From Panopea generosa (taxonomy: Eukaryota > Mollusca > Bivalvia > Adapedonta > Hiatellidae): a DNA stretch of 64,000 bases. Below, one piece after another: positions 10,950 to 22,900 of this stretch. The position numbers and the translations under genes are program-made. The stretch covers positions 18,152,301 to 18,216,300 of the forward strand of contig CM055909.1 in assembly GCA_029582155.1 (NCBI GenBank), given 5' to 3'. Every line of letters starts with the position of its first letter. Within the stretch, counting starts at the first letter, position 1. The notes under the pieces were generated by a model. That model ran no database searches. It was not told the DNA's origin and worked only from the letters and a program-made list of their open reading frames with translations.

Positions 10950-12635
10950 GTTGGTTGTGCACTTGATGTTGTTCATCTTTTAACACCACTTTCAAAATTA
11001 GAATATTTATAAGAGAGAAAAACATTTCATCATCTTGTTTATCAAAAGCTTATTTATTTTGTAATGTTTGATTTTTTAAAAAGCAAAAAAAGTTATCGAA
11101 TATTGAAAGGAAATGTGTATTAGAAAATTAATGGATAAAGTATTTGAAAAAGAATTAGAGTAAAGGTTTATTTGCAAATATTGGAATTGGTCAAACTTTG
11201 TGTTTGTAGTATGTGTCATTTAATAGCAAAAGGTGCTATGGGTGAATGTTTAAGAAATGAGCGACTTAATTTTCAAATAAGTGACACTTATTTCGTGTTG
11301 GTGAAGGTTACCCGTCTCTGACATCTGAATGTATTAATTTATATGTCTTACGCAACATTTAGAAAGTTTATTATACCTTTCTGAAATTCATTTAAACTGT
11401 GAACATGATTTTTTTTTAAATCATTTGTAAATACTTTCATTTGTCCATTTTTAGGAAATTCATCAATAAATAACATTTTTATCAAAAAATATAGGATTGA
11501 AATGAATGGAAAAAATGTGACGTAAGAACTACATGTGTATACAAATTAAAACTTTGTCATCTATAGTTACATTGCAGATCCTTGTATATGCCAACAGTAG
11601 CTATGTCTTTGGGTTTACTGCAACGTGCTTAGAAGCTGTTATTGTTATACAGAATACAAATGCAGATATATTCCAAACCTATTTTGAGCTGAAAAGCCCA
11701 TTATTGTTGCTGTCATTTTTACATGAAATTTCTATGAAATGTATAATTTACGTACTAATCTACAATACTTTTGTTTTATTATATCAGTAAGTGCTAATGA
11801 AGCAGTTGTTATAGTGCTTTTTTATTAAAAATGTTTTAATCAATGATTTTGTTTAAACAAAAGGAAAAATGCCAAAAGATTATTGCCCCATGTTTCATAC
11901 CAATTAAGCAATGCTTAGCTCTTGTCACGTCCATGGCTTACTTCTATTGACTATGTTCTAACCATATGTCAGCTTTTATTTTAATATGATTAAAAGTTTA
12001 TTTCAATATTTTTTTTGTAATTTAGATAAAAACTCCTACGGAAGATAATTACTACTTTAAAACCAGGCCAATGAAGATATTTATAGTATATCTGCAATGT
12101 CGCTCAGTCTCTACTTTAAATATATAGAACACGTATGCATATCAAATTCAGCACATTTCTCAGAACTGTTACTACAAGTAACCAAAATATGAAGATAAAA
12201 CCTGTTTTACTTTTTTAAAATAAAAAAAGATATTTTTTTACATTGACCATGAAAATACAAGTATATTCATATTTTGGATTGATATTACCATTTCTTTGAC
12301 CATTTAAACCACCTGTGCTGGCATATTACATGGTCGCCACCCAATATATGTCTGTGTTTGATTTATATTACGATGTTGATTGTTACAGTAATTGCATTTG
12401 TTGGGTATCGTAGCACTTCATTAAACTGTATATAATTTCTTTTGCCATTAAAATGTTCATTTTACCTTGAAGACTTAGTTTTATATGATCCATTGTAACC
12501 ATGAACACGTAACAACTCTAAAAATCTTCCATTTTCTCTGACTCTTTGTGATATATTGATAAATGAAAAAATGATGAAAAAAAACATTTTATTAACAAGT
12601 GTACACATTACACTGCTTTGGAGCAAACAACTCCA
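10950..12635. other. Intergenic, no gene recognised
   Basis: AT-rich sequence between the PSME3 3' end and a SINE. The longest open frame (11533-11790) has no recognisable domain and no splice context that I trust. Confidence 0.4.
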
Positions 12636-12825
12636 TAGTGGAGCGCGTGGCCCAGTGGTAGAGCACTAAACCCATGATCAATGGGTCGTGGGTTCGATCC
12701 TCCGCCACGGCTATGTGTATTATTAGTAGTGGTTTTACCCTTTAAACTTCGAGCGTGATTTGTATAATTTGTATATATTGTTTCACAATCAAAGTAAAAT
12801 AAATAAGTTTAAACTAAACAACTCC
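12636..12825 (+). mobile_element. SINE family B copy with intact tRNA-like head
   Basis: GTGGCCCAGTGGTAGAGC (A box) and GTGGGTTCGATCC (B box) in a tRNA-sized head, followed by the family B body (...gtttcacaatcaaagtaaaa...). Best head of the four family B copies. Confidence 0.75.
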
Positions 12826-13371
12826 ATATAATAAAATAAGATGTTAAAGTGGAGGAATTTATGCAGGAGATGACTTCCTGTCCTAGTGGTACATGTATAA
12901 AAGACTAAAAGACATGAAATAAAGATGCTGGCCAACTAGAAATACTAACAATCGTTTAATTGAATGGGACTTTAATACTGGGGGGCCGTGAAAGCCTGAG
13001 AGCGAGTACCGTCCAGTTCGAAAACATAAATTGCAATATTGGTATATCCGCTGTGAGTGTACTCAAAATGTTCATGATATATGGTGTATAATAGTGCAAG
13101 GCTTTAAAGTGAGTATATTGGTGGGGGGGGGGGATGCTATAAATGTCTTAATATAATTATTGATATGGATGAAAAGCATCTCAATACCATACTGCTTGAT
13201 GATCTTTACATCATCATTTGGACTCTTTTTAAGACTAATCAATTTTTACTACACACAAACCAGTAAAATGGATCAAATTCAAATCAAAATGAAATCATGC
13301 GATTCATTTAATAAGTCACAAAATATGTTGCAATTTTCAATGGAAGTCTTATTTTAGTAAAACCTAGATGC

Positions 13372-13510
13372 ATAGCCCAATTTAGGAAATCCCTTTACAA
13401 TATATTATTTTGGCATGTACTCGGTGAGTATATCTACGCATGATATATATTGGGGAAAAAAATCTTTTTAGCCAGTTTTAAATTTTTTGAAAAGTCTTGC
13501 TATTATCCCT
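13372..13510 (+). repeat. Dispersed repeat F, copy 2
   Basis: Inverted relative to the copy at 4425-4585; shared ttggcatgta, gcatgatatat and tttttagcca blocks. Confidence 0.5.
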
Positions 13511-13653
13511 TTAAAGAACAATTTGACGATTTTATTTCATGTCTCCTCTAAGACAACAAGACAGATATCCAATAAAACTGCTGTTGATCCATGCCTTATT
13601 TGATCAGGCCATATATGGTAACACCTTGAAGTTCTGTATCTATATTGAGGAGG

Positions 13654-13960
13654 GTGTGTGGAAAGGTTTGACTTTTAAACGTTAAAACTACAAGATATAT
13701 TGAATAGATATTTGTTTTTATTTCTTCCAATTAATACAGAGAGTACACACATGGAACATTAATACAGATTAATGACAAACAAACAATTGGAACGTAATAC
13801 TAGATATATACATAGACAAATTAAACAAAGTTTAGAAACGATGTACAGTGTATTAGATAAATATGATAACGCTATAATGTACGCACACTCACTTAACGTG
13901 AAGAAGAATGGATATGGCTATGGTAGCGGTACTAGGAGGGTCCCCCCAGAAATATTTATA
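13654..13960 (+). repeat. Dispersed repeat E, copy 1
   Basis: About 300 bp matching 63677-64000 over its length: gtgtgtgg, tttgacttttaa, cattgacaa-like blocks, cttaacgtgaagaag, tggatatggc and ccagaaatattta. Followed by a run of 22 C (13965-13986). Confidence 0.75.
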
Positions 13961-14209
13961 TTTACCCCCCCCCCCCCCCCCCCCCCTACATACGATATTG
14001 AAGTGATTTTTTATTTAAATATAAATAAATATAATAAATTGCGTTTTCAAAGAAATAAAAATGATAGGATATCACACAATATACAGTCGAATTCCATTTC
14101 GCAGTGGAAAATAATACATTTATATATATATCCATTACAATTAATATTTTAACACAAATCTGAAAAGTAAGAAAAGATAATTTATACACGCACATGTAAT
14201 GAAAACCAT

Positions 14210-14467
14210 TCAAAAGAAGTGATTGATCATTATGTTTTCGATTCTCTTTTGTGCTTTTGACTTCTCCAGTGACTTGATAAGTGGCTGCTTCTCCATTGCG
14301 CAGAAAAACTCAGTTTCGCTCATAAGTTCCCCAGGTCTCACTGCACAGTTGAATTTAGTTCTTTGTTCTATATAAAACATGGTATTATTTAGAGACGGAA
14401 AGGCAACTAATTGAGATTTTGTGAACGCTCGTGTATTCACGCAAATATCGTAATATCTCGTTTTCAT
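14210..14467 (-). CDS. Hypothetical 85-residue ORF, status doubtful
   Basis: An ATG-to-stop frame starting MKTRYYDICVNTRAFTKSQL. It contains a mixed, protein-like composition (several charged residues, CAVRPGELMSETEFF) rather than the hydrophobic bias of chance frames here. I recognise no domain and see no promoter or convincing flanking exon. It could be a remnant coding exon, a repeat-derived frame or chance. Confidence 0.22.
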   Translation of the reverse strand: MKTRYYDICVNTRAFTKSQLVAFPSLNNTMFYIEQRTKFNCAVRPGELMSETEFFCAMEKQPLIKSLEKSKAQKRIENIMINHFF

Positions 14468-14502
14468 TTATCTTAACTTAAATTCATCTTTGGAACATTT
14501 TT

Positions 14503-14745
14503 TTGGAATGGGGTTTAACGCCATGTTCAACACATTCCAGGTTATATATGGCATATAAGGCTTTACTGATGGAGGAAGACCCCAGACTGAGTAGAATCAC
14601 CGTCCTTCCACAAGTAACTAATAACTGGAAACTTTCTCACATTAAAGTTTTTGGAGCGAGAGGGACTCGAACCTACGGCCTTAACGGTAAGAGGTAAGTG
14701 ATCTTGAGACGGCGCCTTAGACCACTCGGCAATAGAGGACCCACT
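14503..14745 (-). mobile_element. SINE family C, tRNA-Leu-like
   Basis: The reverse complement begins with TTGCCGAGTGGTCTAAGGCG followed by CCGTCTCAAGATC, and later has GTAGGTTCGAGTCCC. This is the layout of a tRNA-Leu(CAA) head with long variable arm. The remainder (plus 14503-14640) is an unrelated body. Acceptor-stem pairing is imperfect, so I call it a SINE and not a gene. Confidence 0.65.
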
Positions 14746-15950
14746 CTTAGGAACACAAAATTCTTACATTACTGATTGAAATTCTCATCAAAGCAATACT
14801 ATTTTCAACAACTTGTGTTAAAATTTGTTGAAGTACTTCTGATTACAAAATGTGTATACTGCAGCTAAAATAACAACAAAAGTGCGATAAATTTTAATTC
14901 AAGCCACAATATCTTTAATTCAACATCATCATTTTGCGTGATCAAAACATTAAAACATCTAAGATTACATGCAACTTGCATGTTATGTACAAGAAATTGC
15001 CTGTGATTTCTGAATGATTAATTTGCCAAATAATTAATCCTTCGTGTACTATTTTATCAACATTTAGTCGGGAGATGCAAGTTTCTTATCCTTCTATATA
15101 AGTCCTTGTATAAAATAAGATGTACTTTTCCCACGGTTATGCTATTCCAATGTTTGTTCTGCTCATCTGCAGCATAAGCCCCTATCAGCTATTTTGAAAA
15201 CATTTCAAACCAAATTACATGGGACATTTTTAAGTGCAATTGTCATGTTATCGTGGCAAACAAGGGAGACGACTGTGTAGTGAGACGTACACTGGGGTTA
15301 TACAGTTCAGTATCAGCTGTAATCACAGTTTTGTTCTGTTTACATTGACTTATTAACAGTAACCTTTTACACCTACTAAAAAGCTAACATACTTGAAAAC
15401 TTGTGAGCAAGAGCGTAAACAGAGAAAGAACACGAGCGTGTATTCGCCCATTGGTATTTATCTGAATAGCAACGTTACACATTTCTGTGTTGGTACTTCA
15501 ACGATCAATATAATACATACTCTTACTTACCATAAGTATTGTTATTGAAAATGCATGTGTATCATACATATACGGGTATAATTCTTATTTGAAAAGCTTT
15601 TGCTATAAAAGTAGCACACACGCCAAATACAGTGATATATGTATTTTTTCACTCGCGCAATGTATCGTCAAGATCGTCATGTACCGTGTTAAAGAACGTC
15701 AGTTAGTAGTTGGATAACAGGCATTTACAATAGCTGTTGTACCAAAAATATCTAAACCATTTTTTTCACTTTTAAAAGACAATGATTAAATAGCACACAT
15801 ACTATTACAGGACACCCCCATTTATTCTGACCATAGCACAGTAAAAATCTGTATATTTGTTAATGAGACATGTACATGTATTTGTGCTACATTTTGGAAT
15901 ATCACATAGATCTAGTAACTCTGTGCTTTCATCATACTATCTATGCTATT
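14746..15950. other. Intergenic, nothing recognised
   Basis: AT-rich, no coding frame or repeat that I can support. Confidence 0.35.
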
Positions 15951-16270
15951 GACGCAAGATGTGACGGATGTGGTAATTTATGAAAAAGAAGACGCCGAAC
16001 ACTTCTTTATGCAATGTTCTATATATGGTAAGCGACGTCTTTTTCGTTCTATACCCGTTTTCACCCCTTAGGTACACGTGCACTTTTATTTTGTGAGAAT
16101 ATATATACCAGTGACGATACTACATTTTATATTCACACAGGTACAACAGTACATTAACAACACAACGTTTTGCCAACAGCTGGCTCTCTTGGCACCAGAT
16201 AGCCATTTTATGAAATTATTTCTCGTATTTTGCAAAGAGAATCAAATACCTACGATTTTTTAATATAATT

Positions 16271-16305
16271 ACTGTCAAATGACCGTTAATTTGTTATTTG
16301 ACAGT
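16271..16305 (+). repeat. Perfect 10-bp stem-loop in LINE 3' UTR
   Basis: ACTGTCAAAT pairs with ATTTGACAGT around a 15-nt loop, eight bases after the LINE frame's TAA. Not visible in the shorter copy at 37544. Confidence 0.5.
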
Positions 16306-16706
16306 ATCATTTTGTTAACACATCTATGAAAATATTAAAACAACTGCATTACTAAGCCATACAAAATACACATATGTAGCACTGTGTTACCCCTTCCTGA
16401 GCACTAAGCCTGTTGCTGCAGTAAGCCATATAAACTGCGGCAGTGCGTTGTAACACAGCCCTTTAACGCACCGTAACGTTATTGTGACAGCACTTAAAAT
16501 AAACATGTAATCATCTTTTCTCTTTTTTTTTCTTATTTACTACTTTTTATGTGTATCTCTTCATTCCCTTTAATTGTTGGTTTGTATCCTATTGAATGTT
16601 GCAATTGTCTTCTTTATTCTAATGCTATTCGTATATTGAAAGGGGAGGGCCGTAACTAATGTTGCTAGAACCTCTTGAGTATAATGTGAATTATGCAATA
16701 AAGCAA

Positions 16707-16712
16707 TTTATT
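16707..16712 (-). promoter_or_regulatory. Candidate polyadenylation signal of the receptor gene
   Basis: AATAAA on the - strand, about 90 nt beyond the stop at 16800-16802, inside antisense LINE sequence. Confidence 0.4.
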
Positions 16713-16799
16713 ATTTACTCTGAACTATAACAGCCCCGCTAATTTGATTTGTGTTCATGTTATTCTTATTCTGTGACATAATGTTTTCAGGCGATGTTT

Positions 16800-16932
16800 C
16801 TATCTCCTGTAATAATAGTAGTCGTCCGTGGGGGCACTGACAAACATCTCGTCCAGCTCGTTACGGACTTGCTGAAATGTCGGTCGTTTCTTTGACGAAA
16901 TATTCCAGGCTCTCTGCATCACTCCAAACCAC
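16800..16932 (-). CDS. Receptor exon 25: end of kinase and short tail
   Basis: [20 protein letters not shown] then [20 protein letters not shown] and YRR-stop. KKRPTF is the conserved subdomain XI arginine. Tail of about 13 residues with four consecutive tyrosines. Confidence 0.93.
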
Positions 16933-19900
16933 CTGTAACACACATCAGTACATACAATTCAGCTTATATTTATCTTTATTGTCTGTGTTGTCCCCAGTTT
17001 CTATAATCGCTTTAACTGATGTTCATATATATTAATAGTTCTGGGACTGCACGGCCCGGTGTCAGTATATTGTGACTTGATATATTATCTTGTTGTCTAT
17101 GACATTATATTTCTTTGTTTCATAACGTAGCTTGACTGTAGTGTTACAATTAAAACGGTGACACAGCAATTTTGAAAATAAAACAGTTAATATTATTTGT
17201 TAATTTTATATTTCATATTGACTTTATATACACATACTGCGCAAACAAACATATCGTCCAGTACGCAAACTTTTTAATATGATCGTATCTATTTTGTAAT
17301 CGGGCATAACTCGATTGACTGCTAGATATCTTATTCCGTGTATTGGTGATTGCTTATAACAATCAAAGTACTCGAAGGTACGTATAGCCGGGCTTTGATA
17401 AACATTCATAAGCCTTCACAACGTTATTGATATCATTAATTTTGTTACTGCTTGCTTATATTAAATACATGAAAAATTGAAATTCGATGAATAAAAGGTA
17501 GTCCCTGTCGCATAATGATCATTTTTCGCGCTGATCGACACTGCAAAGTTTGATCACCTCGACACTTGTAACAGGTCCATGACTGAAGCAAATAATGTTT
17601 TCTTAAAATATGACGTCTAAACATGACCGTTTGTCCCTTTAGAGAATATTCATCAAATCTAGCAACATTTTATTATGTTTATTGATTAGTTAATGCGTTT
17701 TTAAATTTCAAATGATGATGGTTGTTTACGTTAATTCGTCTCTGCTGAAAAACTCGCATGCATTTTATTCAATAGCACAATTAGCTGCTTAGCTACTATT
17801 TGCATACCTTTGCATATAGTAATTAACAAGGGTATTACAATACATTACCAGCACATGTATTTATTGACGTATTATAAATCACTCAAAATAAAGCAATTTT
17901 ATTTGAATAAACACGTCTAGCCAGACGATGAATACGGAACATCAATGGCAAATTTAAAACACTAATGCGATTGAATAAATAATTTATTATAATTATAAGG
18001 AATGTTAAAAAAACATGAAGCATTGGAACATATATAGTAAAATGTCGAATACTTTCAAATAGAAGTGACTATAATCATGCATGCACCAACTGAAACTTAT
18101 TCTGCGTTTTAAAGATAACAAAATATGTTTCACTTACTTATCGTCACATTGTTCAGGCTTGGAAAGTCTCTCTCCGCTCTTTACTCTGTCCGGCAGGTCA
18201 CGACCTTTGATGTTTGCATATGGGGTCGCTCCTGAAAGTTTATATTAAATTTTGTTTATGAGACAAGTAGTATAAACTGGCACGTTGTACATACACCTAT
18301 ATAAATAGTTTCAAAACGACTATTGATAAAGTTCACATTGCAGTTCACAGGTATATTGTGCAAGGTTTTTACCTGGTATTCATTATTTTCGCTAGTATGT
18401 TTGGCTTTTAAGCCCCTTTCTTCGTGAAATATGATATGATACCGATATGATAATGTTTTGGTACTGGTTTATTAACCGTAATATCACTATCTATGTTTGG
18501 ACACCGCCAGTTAATTCACGGATATACACATAACATTCATGAGTGTCAGGTACATACTACCGGACGATACAAACTTGTTAATAAACACTAAGAGGGATTT
18601 TGCGATTTCACTCAGGTAACATCACATATAATTACATTGTGAAACGACCTGAGACCTAAAACATTAAAATCTTACATTTACAGATAGGATAGTAGCACAA
18701 CAGTGGTGAACAATTTATTTGTTTGGTTCTGAATCTCAGTCGGCTAGTTGGCGGGGGAAAGCGTTTTCACGTTTTAGCGAACAGATATGTTAGTGAGGAA
18801 CAAAAAGTACATATTTAATTTAAATAAGATTGAATAGGAGCAATATATGACAACAACAATGTCACATATGACTATAAACGCTAAAAAAAAAAAAAAAAGT
18901 GAGTTTGCTAAGGCTGATACACTGATAGATTTTCTAATATATCAAATAGACATTTCTTGACTTTAACCCAAAACGAACATACTCAGAGGCAATGTGAATT
19001 ATACTGACGAAGTTAGACAGTTGGTTTTTAAAAAATATATCCACTCCGCTTGATTGCCGTACATGCGTTCGTGGTTTGGATAAAAATGTGTAATTTGGTA
19101 TTATGTCTAATTGATCAATTTTTGTTTCGGTTACACAAAATATGTCAAGGAAATTTAATATTTGTGAGAATTTGGGATATTTAGATTTAACTTAATTCCA
19201 AAATCATTTAACATGGGGATTTTGTATAGTATTAACAAAATATTAGATGGCAGAAGTACCATCAGGACATGGGATAACACTTGTATTATCAATATTTAGG
19301 AAAACATTGGTAACATCTAAATGTGGTTTAACATTGGTATCATCACTCCTTAGCAATTCTTGGATTAACTTAGTGTCATGGATACTTGATATAATATTGG
19401 TATAATGAATAGCTGGGGTAACGTAACCAGTGCTTGGGATACTTTTGGTATCATCACTACATGGGATAACATTGGGATCATAAATATATGGAATAACAGT
19501 AGCATTATTACTACTAGGGATGACATTGGGATCATTAATATATGGAATAACAGTAGCAATATCATTACTCGGGATAAAATTGGGATCATAAATATATGGA
19601 ATAACAGTAGCATTATTACTACTTAGGATAACATTGGGATCATTAATATATGGAATAACAATAACATTATCACTACTCGGGATAACATTGGCTCATTATT
19701 ATATGGATTAACAGTAGCATTATCACTACTCGGGATAACATTGGGATCATTAATATATGGAATAACTGTAGCTTTATCACTACTTGGGATAACGTAGGAA
19801 TCATTAATATATGGAATAACAGTAGCATTGTCACTACTCGGGATAACATTGGGATCATTAATATATGGAATAAAAGTAAAATTGTCACTACTCGGGATAA

Positions 19901-22900
19901 CATTGGGATTATTAATATATGGAATAAAAGTAGCATTGTCACTGCTTGGGATAACATTAAGATCATTAATATATGGAATAACAGTAGCATTATCACTACT
20001 CGGGATACCATTGGATCATTAATATATGGAATAACAGTGGCATTGTCACTACTCGGGATAACATTGGGATCATTATTATATGGAATAACAGTAGCTTTAT
20101 CACTACTTGGGATAACGTAGGGATCATTAAAATATGGAATAACGGTAGCATTGTCACAACTCGGGATAACATTGGGATCAATAATATATGGAATAACAGT
20201 TGCATCATCACTACTCGGGATACCATTGGGATAATTAATATATGGAATAACAGTAGCATTGTCACTACTCGGGATAACATTGGGATCATTAATATATGGA
20301 ATAAAAGTAGCATTGTCACTACTCGGGATATAAAAGTAGCATTGTCACTACTCGGGATAACATTGGCTCATTACTATATGGAATAACAGTAGCATTATCA
20401 CTACTCGGGATACCATTGGGATCATTATTATATGGAATAACAGTAGCTTTATCACTACTTGGGAAAACGTAGGGATCATTAATATATGGAATAACATTAG
20501 CATTGTCACTACTCGGGGTAACATTGGGATCATTAATATATGGAATAAAAGTAGCATTGTCACTGCTTGGGATAACATTAAGATCATTAATATATAGAAT
20601 AACAGTAGCATTATCACTACTCGGGATACCATTGGATCATTAATATATGGAATAACAGTGGCATTGTCACTACTCGGGATAACATTGGGATCATTATTAT
20701 ATGGAATAACAGTAGCTTTATCACTACTTGGGATAACGTAGGGATCATTAAAATATGGAATAACGGTAGCATTGTCACAACTCGGGATAACATTGGGATC
20801 AATAATATATGGAATAACAGTTGCATCATCACTACTCGGGATACCATTGGGATAATTAATATATGGAATAACAGTAGCATTGTCACTACTCGGGATAACA
20901 TTGGGATCATTAATATATGGAATAAAAGTAGCATTGTCACTACTCGGGATAACATTGGGCTCATTACTATATGGAATAACAGTAGCATTATCACTACTCG
21001 GGATACCATTGGGATCATTATTATATGGAATAACAGTAGCTTTATCACTACTTGGGAAAACGTAGGGATCATTAATATATGGAATAACATTAGCATTGTC
21101 ACTACTCGGGGTAACATTGGGATCATTATTATATGGATTAACAGTAGCATTATCACTACTCGGGATAACATTGGGATCATTAATATATGGAATAAAAGTA
21201 GATTGTCTCGACTCGGGATAACATTGGGATCATTAATATATGGAATAACAGTAGCATTATCACTACTCGGGATACCATTGGGGTCATTAATATATGGAAT
21301 AACAGTAGCATTATCACTACTCGGGATAACATTGGGATCATTATAATCAAAGTAGCATTGTCACTACTCGGGATAACATTGGGATCATTAATATATGGAA
21401 TAACAGTAGCATTATCACTACTAGGGATACCATTGGGATCATTAATATATGGAATTACAGTATCATTATCACTAATCGGGATAACATTGGGATCATTATT
21501 ATATGGAATAACAGTATCATTATCACTACTCGGGATACCATTGGGATCATTATTATATGGAATAACAGTAGCATTATCACTACTCGGGATATCATTGGGA
21601 TCATTAACATATGGGATAACAGTATCATTGTCACTACTCGGGATAACATTGGGATCATTATTATATGGAATAACAGTAGCATTATCACTACTCGGGATAC
21701 CATTGGGATCATTATTACATGGAATAACAGTAGCAATATCACTACTCGGGATAACATTGGGATCATTATTATATGGAATAACAGTAACATTATCACTACT
21801 CGAGATACCATTGGGATCATTATTATATGGAATAACAGTAGCAATATTATTACTCGGGATAACATTCGGATCATTATTATATGGAATAACAGTAGCATTA
21901 TCACTACTTGGGATAACATTGGGATCATTATTATATGGAATAACAGTAGCTTTATCACTACTTGGGATAACATAGGGGTCATTAATAACAGTAGCATTAT
22001 CACTACTAGGGATACCATTGGGATCATTAACATATGGAATAACAGTATCATTATCACTAATCGGGATAACATTGGGATCATTACTATATGGAATAACAGT
22101 ATCATTATCACTACTCGGGATACCATTGGGATCATTATTATATGGATTAACAGTAGCATTATCACTACTCGGGATATCATTGGGATCATTAACATATGGA
22201 ATAACAGTATCATTGTCACTACTCGGGATAACATTGGGATCATTATTATATGGAATAACAGTAGCATTATCACTACTCGGGATACCATTGGGATCATTAT
22301 TACATGGAATAACAGTAGCAATATCACTACTCGGGATAACATTGGGATCATTATTATATGGAATAACAGTAACATTATCACTACTCGAGATACCATTGGG
22401 ATCATTATTATATGGAATAACAGTAGCAATATTATTACTCGGGATAACATTGGGATCATTATTATATGGAATAACAGTAGCATTATCACTACTTGGGATA
22501 CCATTGGGATCATTATTATATGGAATAACAGTAGCTTAATCACTACTCGGGATAACATTGGGATCATAAATATATGGAATAACAGTAGCATTATAACCTC
22601 TTGGGATAACATTGGGATCATTATTATATGGAATAACAGTTGCATTATCACTACTTGGGATAACATTGGAATCATTATTATATGGAATGACAGTAGCACT
22701 ATCGATACTTGGGATATCATTGGGATCATTAATTTATGGAATAACAGTAGCATTATCACTACTTGGGATAACACAGGGATCATTATCATATTGAATAACA
22801 GTAGCATTATCACTACCAGGGATGACATTGGGATCATTATTATATGGAATAACAGTAGCATTATCACTACTTGGGATAACATTGGGATTATTATTATATG

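Larger units (their letters stand above)
15955..16757 (+). mobile_element. 5'-truncated non-LTR retrotransposon (LINE) 3' end
   Basis: Frame 15961-16263 reads EKEDAEHFFMQCSIYGKRRL, the conserved C-terminal signature after the reverse transcriptase of LINE ORF2. One in-frame TAG follows before VQQYINNTTFCQQLALLAPD; the preceding CDGCG zinc-knuckle residues are in another frame, so the copy is dead. The 3' region contains gtatattgaaaggggagg and gcaataaagcaa and matches a second copy at 37544-37890. Its end lies 40-80 bp from the stop codon of the - strand receptor gene. Confidence 0.72.
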
